A DNA stretch of 10,572 bases from Treponema sp. UBA1793 (GCA_002314445.1 DCFX01000093.1:1-10572); one strand, 5' to 3'. Positions 1 to 6,667 are shown, counted from the first letter of the stretch. The notes: generated by a model from the letters alone, not told the origin. Numbers and translations: made by a program.

Positions 1-1
1 C

Positions 2-538
2 GACCGTGCGGATTGTAAGGCAAAACTTGACGAGTTGACAGCGAAACACGGAGCAATGTGGGGAATTGTCAACAATGCCGGAATTACGCGCGACAATACG
101 TTTGTCGGACTTACCGGCGACGACTGGGATTCTGTCATTCATACGAATCTGGACAGTTTCTTTAATGTCATTCAGCCGCTTGCAATGTCCATGGCAAGAA
201 AAAAGCAGGGAAGAATCATCGCGATTTCTTCCGTAAGCGGTGTTATGGGAAACAGAGGGCAGACGAATTATAGTGCATCTAAAGCCGGTATCATCGGTGC
301 GGCAAAAGCGCTTGCGGTCGAACTTGCAAGCCGTCATATAACGGTCAATACAATTGCACCGGGAGTGATTGAAACGGAGATGATAAAGGATGCACCTCTT
401 GATATGATTATGCAGACTGTACCTATGGGCCGTGCGGGAAGACCGGAAGAAGTTGCATCTCTTGCCGTATTCCTGCTCTCTGACGGGGCCTCTTATATAA
501 CCCGTCAGGTAATCAACGTAGATGGTGGTATTATATGA
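2..538 (+). CDS. fabG: 3-oxoacyl-ACP reductase, FabG/ApeQ-like (5' truncated)
   Basis: This is a short-chain dehydrogenase of the FabG type, predicted to reduce 3-oxoacyl-ACP to 3-hydroxyacyl-ACP with NADPH in the cytosol. The frame is open from base 2, so the gene begins before the window. 178 residues are present, and roughly 65 are missing compared with a normal FabG of about 245, including the TGxxxGIG cofactor loop. Visible FabG marks are NNAGITRDN, the catalytic Ser (codon 230-232, in ISSVSG), and the YxxxK pair (Tyr codon 269-271, Lys codon 281-283). IAPGVIETEM and a C-terminal VINVDGG end follow. The late motif is YITRQ where housekeeping FabG usually has YITGQ; from memory, Arg here is seen in aryl-polyene ketoreductases. 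It overlaps the ketosynthase by ATGA, so the two are probably co-transcribed and translationally coupled. A reductase in this position matches ApeQ upstream of ApeR. Family is certain; the specialised role is inferred from context. Confidence 0.93.
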   Translation, partial: DRADCKAKLDELTAKHGAMWGIVNNAGITRDNTFVGLTGDDWDSVIHTNLDSFFNVIQPLAMSMARKKQGRIIAISSVSGVMGNRGQTNYSASKAGIIGAAKALAVELASRHITVNTIAPGVIETEMIKDAPLDMIMQTVPMGRAGRPEEVASLAVFLLSDGASYITRQVINVDGGII

Positions 539-1797
539 ACTACACAAAACCTAATGGAAAACGCCGCGTCGTCGTAACTGGCGGCGGCATGCTTACCGCT
601 CTCGGCCGCGACTGGCCGTCAGCATTCGCAAAACTTCAGGCAGGAAAAAACTGCATCAAGTACATGAAGGACTGGGAACGCTATACGAAAATGAATACAC
701 GTCTTGCCTGTCCGTATGAAGAAGAGCTTCCGTCCTTTCCGCGTAAGAAAATCCGCGGTATGGGACGCGTTGCGCTTCTTTCGCTTGTGTCGACTGACGA
801 CGCACTCAAAATGGCGGGTCTGCTGAAAGAAGACGGCGACGTAATTGATGAACTCAAAAGCGGACGTACGGGTATTGCCTACGGTTCGTGCATGGGAAGC
901 ATGGATGCTATTATGGATATTGCGGAAATGCTTCAGACAGGTGATACGTCAAAACTTGATTCGCAGACATACATAAAGGCTATGCCTCAGACATGCGCAT
1001 GCAATATGAGCGTGTACTACCAGATACGCGGCCGCGTCATCATTACGGATACGGCCTGCACGTCAGGAAGCCAGGCTGTCGGTTATGCATACGAAGCGAT
1101 TGAAGACGGCCGGGCGGATATTATGATTGCCGGCGGTGCGGAAGAGCTTTCAGCTCCCGACGGAGCTATTTTTGACACGCTCGGTGCAACAAGCATTCTT
1201 AACAAGACTCCTGAACTTACTCCCAAGCCGTTCGACAAAGACCGCGACGGTCTTGTCATCGGTGAAGGCTCCGGCACTCTTATTCTTGAGGATATGGAAC
1301 ACGCTGTAAAACGGGGTGCAAAGATTTATGCGGAAGTTGCGGGTTTTGCAACGAACTCGGACGGTACGCATATCACAAATCCGAACCCGGAAACACAGGC
1401 CGTAGCACTGGAAATGGCAATTAAAGATGCAGGAATTTCTTCTGATGATATTGCATACGTTAATGCACACGGTACTGCTACAGACCACGGCGACAAGTCG
1501 GAGTCAGACGCAGTGTATAAAGTGTTCAACCGCGCAGTGCCCATCAGTACGACAAAGAGCTACATCGGTCATACGCTCGGTGCATGCGGTGCCGTGGAAG
1601 CATGGCTTACAATCAACATGATGAACGAGGGCTGGTTCCATCCGAACTGCAATCTTGTTAATGTTGATCCGGAATGCGCACCGCTCGACTATATCAAAGG
1701 CGAAGGCCGTGAGATGAAAGCGGAATATGTCATGTCGAACAACTTTGCGTTCGGCGGCGTAAATACCTCGCTTATTTTTAAAAAGTTTGAACAATAG
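535..1797 (+). CDS. Beta-ketoacyl-ACP synthase, FabF/ApeR-like
   Basis: This is a thiolase-fold ketosynthase (KAS I/II type, 420 residues, normal length) that would condense malonyl-ACP with an acyl- or aryl-ACP. The N-terminus carries the usual RRVVVTGGGMLTALG strand-loop. The catalytic triad is complete: Cys175 in DTACTSGS, His312 in NAHGTATDHGD and His346 in YIGHTLGACGA, with the conserved Lys341 just before it. The C-terminal gate motif NNFAFGGVN (402-410) is present. The HGTATDHGDKSES form around the first His differs from housekeeping FabF (HGTSTPxND) and resembles ketosynthases of aryl-polyene clusters. The ATG lies inside the ketoreductase stop (ATGA) and only weak purine-rich sequence precedes it, so translation is probably coupled. 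A terminator-like hairpin begins about 28 bases after the stop. Ketosynthase function is secure; assignment to polyene rather than primary fatty acid synthesis is inferred from the lyase and FabG neighbours. Confidence 0.95.
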   Translation: MNYTKPNGKRRVVVTGGGMLTALGRDWPSAFAKLQAGKNCIKYMKDWERYTKMNTRLACPYEEELPSFPRKKIRGMGRVALLSLVSTDDALKMAGLLKEDGDVIDELKSGRTGIAYGSCMGSMDAIMDIAEMLQTGDTSKLDSQTYIKAMPQTCACNMSVYYQIRGRVIITDTACTSGSQAVGYAYEAIEDGRADIMIAGGAEELSAPDGAIFDTLGATSILNKTPELTPKPFDKDRDGLVIGEGSGTLILEDMEHAVKRGAKIYAEVAGFATNSDGTHITNPNPETQAVALEMAIKDAGISSDDIAYVNAHGTATDHGDKSESDAVYKVFNRAVPISTTKSYIGHTLGACGAVEAWLTINMMNEGWFHPNCNLVNVDPECAPLDYIKGEGREMKAEYVMSNNFAFGGVNTSLIFKKFEQ

Positions 1798-1825
1798 ACT
1801 GCTATAACAACAGGTACTGAGAAAT

Positions 1826-1880
1826 AAAAATGAGGTCATCCTTCGCGGCTGAAGCTGCCAGGCTTGTACCTCATTTTTTT
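1826..1880 (+). terminator. Terminator-like hairpin upstream of the lyase (possible attenuator)
   Basis: An 11-bp perfect inverted repeat pairs AAAAATGAGGT (1826-1836) with ACCTCATTTTT (1868-1878). The loop is 31 nt and the structure ends in a run of seven T (1874-1880). The outer part of the stem is A/T pairs, so the effective core is about 8 bp. The loop is long for a simple intrinsic terminator and holds a possible inner helix (CTTC 1841-1844 with GAAG 1851-1854). The lyase start codon lies only 24 nt beyond the T-run, so read-through or regulated attenuation of an operon is as likely as complete termination. Confidence 0.6.
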
Positions 1881-1904
1881 ATACTAAAAAAATGGAGAAA
1901 AAGG

Positions 1905-3491
1905 ATGAAGGCTATCACGGTCAGCGGCGAAGAACTTACCATCAGGGATGTCTGCAGCGTCGCATATAATGGGACGGAAATAAATTTTCCCGAAGATAAA
2001 AAATTTATGGACGTACTTGTCCGTTCCCGGAAATTTCTTGAAGATTACATTGCACAAGGATATCCCACCTATGGTGTGACGACCGGATTCGGTGATTCTT
2101 GCGCGAATCAGATTAATCCTGCAAAAGCTGCTGAACTGCAGCGTTCTATCGTTCATTTTCACGGAATCGGGCTTGGTCCCAAATTCAGCCGCGAAGAAGG
2201 GCGTGCTGTCGTGCTCTGCCGCCTTAACTCCGATGTGAAAGGCGGCCATTCCGCAATACGCCCGGAACTGGCAGATATGCTTAAAACGCTTCTCAATAAG
2301 GATATTATTCCTGTCATTCCCCAGATTGGTTCTGTAGGCGCTTCCGGAGATCTTACGCCGCTTTCGTATGTGGGCGCCGTTGTTATGGGAGAGCGTGAAG
2401 TATACTATAAGGGGAAGGTTGTCCCGGCAATGGACGCTTTTAAGGCAGAAGGTATTGAACCGCTTCCGCTTGCCGCAAAGGAAGGGCTTGCCATTATGAA
2501 CGGAACGTCTGTCATGACGGCCGTTGCCGCGCTTGCATGGCAGAATGCCCGGAGGCTTTCCATCATTTCCGATTTTATTACGGCAGCAACTGCTGAAATT
2601 GTACGCGGAAATGAAGTTCCGTTCCGCCGGAAAGTTGCCGAAATGAAAAATCATGCAGGTCAGATTGAAAGCGGCGAATACATCTATAGTATTGTAAAAG
2701 ATTCAAAACGGGTGTATCGTTATGAAGATCTGCTTCAGAAAATGGGTTCAATAGGCGGGCTGGCGTATGAAAAACGCGATGTAAAGATTCAGGACCGCTA
2801 TTCAATCCGCTGTGCGCCGCAGATCAACGGTGTGCTCCGCGATACTCTTCATATGACAAAACAGTGGATTGAAGAAGAAATCAATTCGTCGAACGACAAT
2901 CCTCTTGTAAATGTTGATACGAACGAACTGTACAACACCGGCAATTTTTACGGCGGGCATATCTGTGCGTCATGCGACTATCTCCGCATCGCCCTTGCGA
3001 ACATCAGCGACCTTGCAGATAAACAGGCGGAAATCATCATCGACGGAAAGTTCAACGGGCTTACGGAAAATCTTATCCCGTTTACGGAAGATACGGCCCC
3101 GGAAGCAGGCCTCCGTTTCGGCTTCAAGGCATGCCAGATTACCATGTCTGCAATCCGCGGCGAAGTCCAGCATTACTGTGCGCCGGTCAGCGTTACATCC
3201 GCTCCGACGGAAGCGCTCAATCAGGATAAAGTTTCCATGGGCACAATTTCCGCACGCAAACTGCGCGACCAGATTGATCTTGTATTCCTGCAGTTCGGCG
3301 TGCATCTTCTTGCCGTCTGTCAGGCTGTCGACCTTATTGGAAAAGAGGAATTCAGTCCGTTTACGCAGAAGGTGTACAGCGAGGTACGGAAAATGTCCGC
3401 AATGGTGGTGAACGATCGTCAGCTTGATAAGGAAGCGACAGCTGTTTCCGAATGGCTTAAAACGACTGAACTGTTCGGGGAAAAAGACTGA
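1905..3491 (+). CDS. Aromatic amino acid ammonia-lyase (HAL/PAL/TAL family, MIO enzyme)
   Basis: This enzyme removes ammonia from an aromatic amino acid (His, Tyr or Phe) to give an aryl-acrylate, using the self-formed MIO group. It has 528 residues, normal for HAL/TAL. The MIO triad is Ala146-Ser147-Gly148 within GSVGASGDLTPLS. Catalytic Tyr56 lies in TYGVTTGFG, and QDRYSIRC (Tyr299, Arg302), SSNDNPLV (328-335) and NQDKVSMGT (439-447) are all present. At the substrate-selectivity position, aligned by eye, it has Phe85-His86. Characterised enzymes have His-Leu (TAL), Phe-Leu (PAL) or Ser-His (HAL), so specificity is not settled. The chosen ATG has GGAG (1894-1897) 7 nt upstream; an upstream in-frame ATG at 1830 lies inside the hairpin and adds 25 non-family residues. 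No hut genes (urocanase, imidazolonepropionase) are adjacent, while FabG and FabF types precede it. This favours supply of an aryl starter, such as 4-coumarate or cinnamate, over histidine breakdown. Confidence 0.93.
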   Translation: MKAITVSGEELTIRDVCSVAYNGTEINFPEDKKFMDVLVRSRKFLEDYIAQGYPTYGVTTGFGDSCANQINPAKAAELQRSIVHFHGIGLGPKFSREEGRAVVLCRLNSDVKGGHSAIRPELADMLKTLLNKDIIPVIPQIGSVGASGDLTPLSYVGAVVMGEREVYYKGKVVPAMDAFKAEGIEPLPLAAKEGLAIMNGTSVMTAVAALAWQNARRLSIISDFITAATAEIVRGNEVPFRRKVAEMKNHAGQIESGEYIYSIVKDSKRVYRYEDLLQKMGSIGGLAYEKRDVKIQDRYSIRCAPQINGVLRDTLHMTKQWIEEEINSSNDNPLVNVDTNELYNTGNFYGGHICASCDYLRIALANISDLADKQAEIIIDGKFNGLTENLIPFTEDTAPEAGLRFGFKACQITMSAIRGEVQHYCAPVSVTSAPTEALNQDKVSMGTISARKLRDQIDLVFLQFGVHLLAVCQAVDLIGKEEFSPFTQKVYSEVRKMSAMVVNDRQLDKEATAVSEWLKTTELFGEKD

Positions 3492-3517
3492 ACAGCCTGA
3501 AACCGAACCGTGATATA

Positions 3518-3558
3518 AACGGCACCTTCTCAGTCTGAGGTGGTGCCGTTCTTTTTTT
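3518..3558 (+). terminator. Intrinsic terminator after the lyase
   Basis: A perfect 9-bp stem pairs AACGGCACC (3518-3526) with GGTGCCGTT (3542-3550). An inner CTCA/TGAG helix (3529-3532 with 3536-3539) is separated from it by a small internal loop. The T-rich tail is CTTTTTTT (3551-3558). It closes the biosynthetic block and isolates it from the following lipoprotein gene. Confidence 0.92.
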
Positions 3559-3570
3559 GGGATGGTATAT

Positions 3571-5142
3571 ATGCTGAATGTAATTTTGAATAATCACCTG
3601 TCCGGACGGAAATCGGTTCTGCCATATCTGAAAATCTTTTGCATCTTAGTCTGTATTTTTATGTTCCGTGGATGTGTTTCGACAAAGGATGGTACTGGAG
3701 ACCTTTTGTCATCCGTTCCTGTAGAGTTCAAAGATGTCCTGATATATAATCCGGAAAACAAAACGAAATCCATACTTTCGTCCGAAGAATTGAGCAGCGA
3801 CTGCGCTGTGTTGAAATATCTTGTGGAAACCGCATATGCGGGTTATGATGCAGCCGCTGCAAACGGACTTGATATGGATACCGCCGTTCAGCATATTGAA
3901 GCTGCATTTTCCGGGCAGCAACAGATAGAACGCAGAAAGTTCGTGAATGTTATCGAATCTGAACTGCGTCCCTGTATCCGTGATTCCCACTTTATGCTGT
4001 CGACATGGAACTATCGGTGCAGCCTTAACCCTGCATACAATATCTATTTTTCCAATACCTATGTCCGCAAGGACGGTGATACACTTTCTGTCTGCCGTAC
4101 GGATAATGAGGCTCTTTCTGTCGGATGTGCATACACTGATTCAAAGGATACCTTATTTTATTACCCGGCAGCAGGTAAAGACGTGTACAGAATCGGCGTC
4201 ATGGCATCCGGAAAAACTGGCAGCATGGACATACATATAAAGGATACAGCGTTCACGCTTCCCGTACGTACCGACAGCTCTATAGAAGTCAGAAATGCCG
4301 ATGCAATAAAATATCATGAACTGATGACGAATGATTCCGTGTATGCCGGCATATCTTCATTCATGCTGCCGGAGGAAGGTTCTCAGTTCAGGAGAGGCGC
4401 AGAACTTGTCTTTGACAAGTATGCTGCGCTGGGAGTCAGGTATCGGAATAAAAAAAACTTTATTATCGATTTACGCAGCAATACGGGCGGCGTTTCGGTT
4501 TATTCTGCTGCATTATTGTACAGCCTTTACGGAAAGGTAAACAGTTTCAGCAGGCAGACAGAGAAAAAGCTGTACGCGTTTGAAGATAATTTTTCCTGTT
4601 CTGAATATATCCAGTCCCCTGCAATTATACAGGCTGCCATAGCATGGAATAAAAATATGCACAGGACAAAGGACATGCAGTATTATGAATGTCTGTTGAA
4701 ATCTCAAAAACAAAATCCCGTTAAAACGACGTTTCTGGAACCGGAAAAGCCTCTGCGTACAGGGAAAAATAACTTTGACGGGCAGATACTTATTCTTACG
4801 GATAGAAATACCTGTTCTGCCGCCGAAATAACGGTGCTTATGGCCAGGAGCCTGTTCGGCAAGGATAAAAAGGTGACGGTCATCGGTGAGAATACACGCG
4901 GCTGTCTGCAGTATGTATCCTGTTATAATTATCAACTGCCTCATTCGAGAATTGTTGTTCAGCTAGCTAGTGCCGATTATGCGCCAAAGCTTGCAGATTG
5001 TGAATCGTGGCACGGAGAAGGAAAGGGTATGTATCCCGACTGCTGGGCAACAGGTGATGACCTGCTTGAGACAATAGTACTCGTTACAGGAGATGAAGAG
5101 CTGCGCAGTAAGCTTGCAAATATTGCATACGGCCTTCTGTAA
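3571..5142 (+). CDS. Predicted lipoprotein with peptidase S41-like fold
   Basis: This is a putative envelope lipoprotein of 523 residues in the S41 (C-terminal processing/tricorn-like) peptidase superfamily. The N-terminus has a basic patch, a hydrophobic core (KIFCILVCIFM) and a relaxed spirochaete-type lipobox FRGC with Cys35. The S41 core is recognisable: IIDLRSNTGG (298-307), ILILTDRNTCSAAE (406-419) with the candidate nucleophile Ser416, IGENTRG, and a late GKGMYPDCW (485-492). An early DSH motif places His140 where S41B-like proteins have their catalytic His. Cys445 occupies the place of the general-base Lys of CtpA/Prc, so this would be Ser-His chemistry or inactive. No PDZ domain is evident. 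The start is uncertain: ATG 3562 lies 3 nt past the terminator T-run, while ATG 3571 has GGGATGG upstream and is preferred. It stands alone, converging on the polyferredoxin gene 24 nt away. Substrate unknown. Confidence 0.82.
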   Translation: MLNVILNNHLSGRKSVLPYLKIFCILVCIFMFRGCVSTKDGTGDLLSSVPVEFKDVLIYNPENKTKSILSSEELSSDCAVLKYLVETAYAGYDAAAANGLDMDTAVQHIEAAFSGQQQIERRKFVNVIESELRPCIRDSHFMLSTWNYRCSLNPAYNIYFSNTYVRKDGDTLSVCRTDNEALSVGCAYTDSKDTLFYYPAAGKDVYRIGVMASGKTGSMDIHIKDTAFTLPVRTDSSIEVRNADAIKYHELMTNDSVYAGISSFMLPEEGSQFRRGAELVFDKYAALGVRYRNKKNFIIDLRSNTGGVSVYSAALLYSLYGKVNSFSRQTEKKLYAFEDNFSCSEYIQSPAIIQAAIAWNKNMHRTKDMQYYECLLKSQKQNPVKTTFLEPEKPLRTGKNNFDGQILILTDRNTCSAAEITVLMARSLFGKDKKVTVIGENTRGCLQYVSCYNYQLPHSRIVVQLASADYAPKLADCESWHGEGKGMYPDCWATGDDLLETIVLVTGDEELRSKLANIAYGLL

Positions 5143-5166
5143 TCCTTTCAGTGCAGGTCGCTGTCG

Positions 5167-5991
5167 TTATTTAAGCGCATCGAATCTGCACCGCTTGAGA
5201 CACTCGCCGCACCGTATGCATTCCCGGTCGTTTACCTTGAGCGTGTCCATTTTGCATGACGCCGTGCATGCGCCGCAGTTCGTGCACTTTGTAGTGTCCA
5301 CTTTTATTCCGAATACGGCGATTTTGTTGAAAAACGAATAGATTGCGCCGAGCGGACAGATAAAGCGGCAGAACGGGCGGTACATAAACACCGACCAGAC
5401 AATGAACACCGCTGCAAGCCCGGTCTTCCATGTAAAGATCCATCCGATTGCACTGCGGAGATTTTCGTTCAGGAGTACGAGGGGAATGCCTGCTCCGACT
5501 GTTCCTGCAGGACATATGAGTTTGCAGAAAAACGGAGAACCTATTCCATCCCGGAAATAGTATGCGAGCGGAAGTGCAATGCACAGTAAGCCGAGAAATA
5601 CGTATTTTACTAACGACGCTTTACGTGTAATCTGAAGCGTACGTTTTGTCTTTTTTGCTTTCCGCGACGGAATCTTATAGAGTAGTTCCTGCACAAGCCC
5701 GACGGGGCAGAGAAAGGCACAGACCATCCTTCCCAGAAGAGTTCCGGTAAGCATGAGAAAGCCGGTTATGAAAAATGGAAAACGCCCGTTGCCGATGGTA
5801 TTTTGCAGTGAACCCAGCGGGCACGATGCGATGGCCCCCGGGCATGAATAACAGTTAAGCCCCGGTACGCATACGTTTTTGAGAGGGGAACGGGATATTT
5901 TTCCGCTGAACCAGTTTGACGCGTCTGCATTGTAGACAAGCATCGAGGTAAACTGAATCATTTTTCTGCGGAGCGCCTGCCTGTCAGCCAA
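5167..5991 (-). CDS. NapH-like membrane 4Fe-4S polyferredoxin
   Basis: This is an integral membrane iron-sulphur protein of the NapH/NosR-C-terminal/YccM type, likely passing electrons across the inner membrane. Numbered from the TTG at 5991 (274 residues), it has an N-terminal cysteine cluster CVPGLNCYSCPG...C (Cys41, 47, 50, 57). Three CxxxCP motifs sit beside hydrophobic helices: CAFLCP 91-96, CKLICP 156-161 and CRFICP 208-213. Two classical CxxCxxCxxxC ferredoxin motifs close the protein (236-246 and 258-268). Hydrophobic stretches lie roughly at 71-90, 128-146 and 188-204. The longest frame begins at ATG 6042, but those extra residues overlap the CxxC peptide gene and do not look like the family. 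TTG 5991, with GGAG 10 nt upstream, gives a family-like N-terminus; ATG 5961 is the alternative. It overlaps the CD1871A-type gene by 8 nt, which follows a TlpA thioredoxin, so it probably supplies that thioredoxin with electrons. Its exact donor and acceptor are unknown. Confidence 0.9.
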   Translation of the reverse strand: MADRQALRRKMIQFTSMLVYNADASNWFSGKISRSPLKNVCVPGLNCYSCPGAIASCPLGSLQNTIGNGRFPFFITGFLMLTGTLLGRMVCAFLCPVGLVQELLYKIPSRKAKKTKRTLQITRKASLVKYVFLGLLCIALPLAYYFRDGIGSPFFCKLICPAGTVGAGIPLVLLNENLRSAIGWIFTWKTGLAAVFIVWSVFMYRPFCRFICPLGAIYSFFNKIAVFGIKVDTTKCTNCGACTASCKMDTLKVNDRECIRCGECLKRCRFDALK

Positions 5992-6139
5992 TTCCGATAC
6001 ACTCCATACAGATGAAGACTGCTTTCCGGAATATCGCAGCATTATCTCCCAGCAGAATGCCTGCCGTGAGTAATACCGCAGCCGCAGCTATAAGAATGAT
6101 ACGTACAGCTGCGGTATGCTTTACAGCATTATTTTTCAT
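5984..6139 (-). CDS. CD1871A-family CxxC-motif small membrane protein
   Basis: This is a 51-residue small gene found by reading the gap between the thioredoxin and polyferredoxin genes on the minus strand. ATG is at 6139-6137 and TGA at 5986-5984. The peptide has a basic start (KNNAVKH, Arg13), one transmembrane helix (about 12-31), and a C-terminus reading FRKAVFICMECIGIG. The ICxECIGIG ending is the hallmark of the CD1871A family, known as tiny proteins encoded beside 4Fe-4S membrane proteins and TlpA-like redoxins in anaerobes. By the positive-inside rule the CxxC end should face outside the cytoplasm. It overlaps the end of the thioredoxin gene by 11 nt and the TTG start of the polyferredoxin by 8 nt, so all three are probably made together. 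No strong ribosome-binding site is seen, consistent with coupling. Function is inferred: a dithiol relay or redox partner between the iron-sulphur protein and the thioredoxin. Confidence 0.88.
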   Translation of the reverse strand: MKNNAVKHTAAVRIILIAAAAVLLTAGILLGDNAAIFRKAVFICMECIGIG

Positions 6140-6632
6140 AAGCACTTATAAAACCTGCAAGACCTGACGCAGACATTGCGCCGACATGAATTTTTTCGAT
6201 TTTTCCATCCGCAGAGATAAGTACGCTCGTTGGAATTCCCTGTACGGCATATTTACCTGCGATTGAGTCGTCTTTGTCCAGTCCGCCTGTAAATGTATAG
6301 TCGTTCTTTTTCATGAAATCGGCACGGGATTTTTCCTGATCGGAAACGCAGACTGCAAGAAACGCAAGTTTTGCGTCTTTTTCATCTGCAAGTTTTGCCG
6401 CGAGTTTATTCATTTCGGGCAGTTCAGCCCTGCATGGCGGGCACCATGTAGCCCAGAAATGAAGAAGTACGGCCTTTCCTTTGTAATCTGATAATTTTAC
6501 CTGCTTTCCCGTAGAAAGCATAAGCGCAAAATCCGGGGCGGCTGCGCCTTCTCTGATGTTCTGTGCAAAAGCTGATGAGGCTGCGATAAGCGCGACAAGA
6601 ATAATGACCGGCAAAAGTTTTTTCTGTTTCAT
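6129..6632 (-). CDS. TlpA/ResA-like exported thioredoxin
   Basis: This is an extracytoplasmic thiol-disulphide oxidoreductase of the AhpC/TSA-TlpA group, 167 residues. Residues 1-24 form a signal peptide (KQKK, hydrophobic core, SAFA cleavage motif before Gln). The thioredoxin fold follows: EGAAAPDFAL, then LLHFWATWCPPCRAELPEM with the redox-active CxxC, and the cis-Pro loop GIPTSVLI. It ends near SAYEK. The start at ATG 6632 was chosen because it leads directly into the signal peptide; a longer frame to 6806 runs into the upstream esterase gene and has no family character. No Shine-Dalgarno sequence precedes this ATG, while a promoter-like pair ends 6 nt before it. The downstream CxxC peptide and polyferredoxin genes overlap in series, pointing to a reducing pathway that may keep this protein reduced. 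No DsbD/CcdA homologue is seen in the window. Substrates are unknown: protein disulphides, cytochrome maturation or peroxide defence are all possible. Confidence 0.93.
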   Translation of the reverse strand: MKQKKLLPVIILVALIAASSAFAQNIREGAAAPDFALMLSTGKQVKLSDYKGKAVLLHFWATWCPPCRAELPEMNKLAAKLADEKDAKLAFLAVCVSDQEKSRADFMKKNDYTFTGGLDKDDSIAGKYAVQGIPTSVLISADGKIEKIHVGAMSASGLAGFISAYEK

Positions 6633-6638
6633 GGTTAA

Positions 6639-6667
6639 AAGATACTCAGCAGCCATAGAAAAATCAA
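6639..6667 (-). promoter_or_regulatory. Predicted promoter of the thioredoxin operon
   Basis: On the minus strand a TTGATT -35 box (6667-6662) is followed after exactly 17 nt by a TATCTT -10 box (6644-6639). Each matches the sigma-70 consensus at four of six positions. The -10 box ends 6 nt before ATG 6632, which would place the transcript start at or next to the initiating A. This fits the absence of a ribosome-binding site, but consensus matches this weak can arise by chance. Confidence 0.4.

Noticed and set aside
1787..1808. TTGAAC and TATAAC as a promoter for the lyase
   Set aside because: The spacer is only 10 nt, too short for a sigma-70 promoter.
1830..1904. Longer lyase reading frame beginning at ATG 1830 (25 extra residues)
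   Set aside because: The ATG and extra codons lie inside the terminator-like hairpin and T-run, lack family similarity, and the ATG at 1905 has a well-spaced GGAG.
1884..2654. Long antisense frame opposite the lyase (256 codons)
   Set aside because: It is a shadow of a clear coding gene, with no recognisable domain, no ribosome-binding site and Cys/Arg/His-rich composition typical of reverse-complement reading.
1905..3491. Histidine utilisation (hutH) as the role of the lyase
   Set aside because: No urocanase, imidazolonepropionase or formiminoglutamase gene is present and the neighbours are FabG/FabF types, although histidine activity cannot be excluded from sequence alone.
5143..5192. GTGCAG/CTGCAC inverted repeat as a bidirectional terminator between the convergent genes
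   Set aside because: Only 6 bp with a 31-nt loop and no T-run; it also lies partly inside the polyferredoxin gene.
5992..6042. Polyferredoxin start at ATG 6042
   Set aside because: The extra 17 residues are read through the CxxC peptide gene in another frame and do not resemble the family N-terminus.
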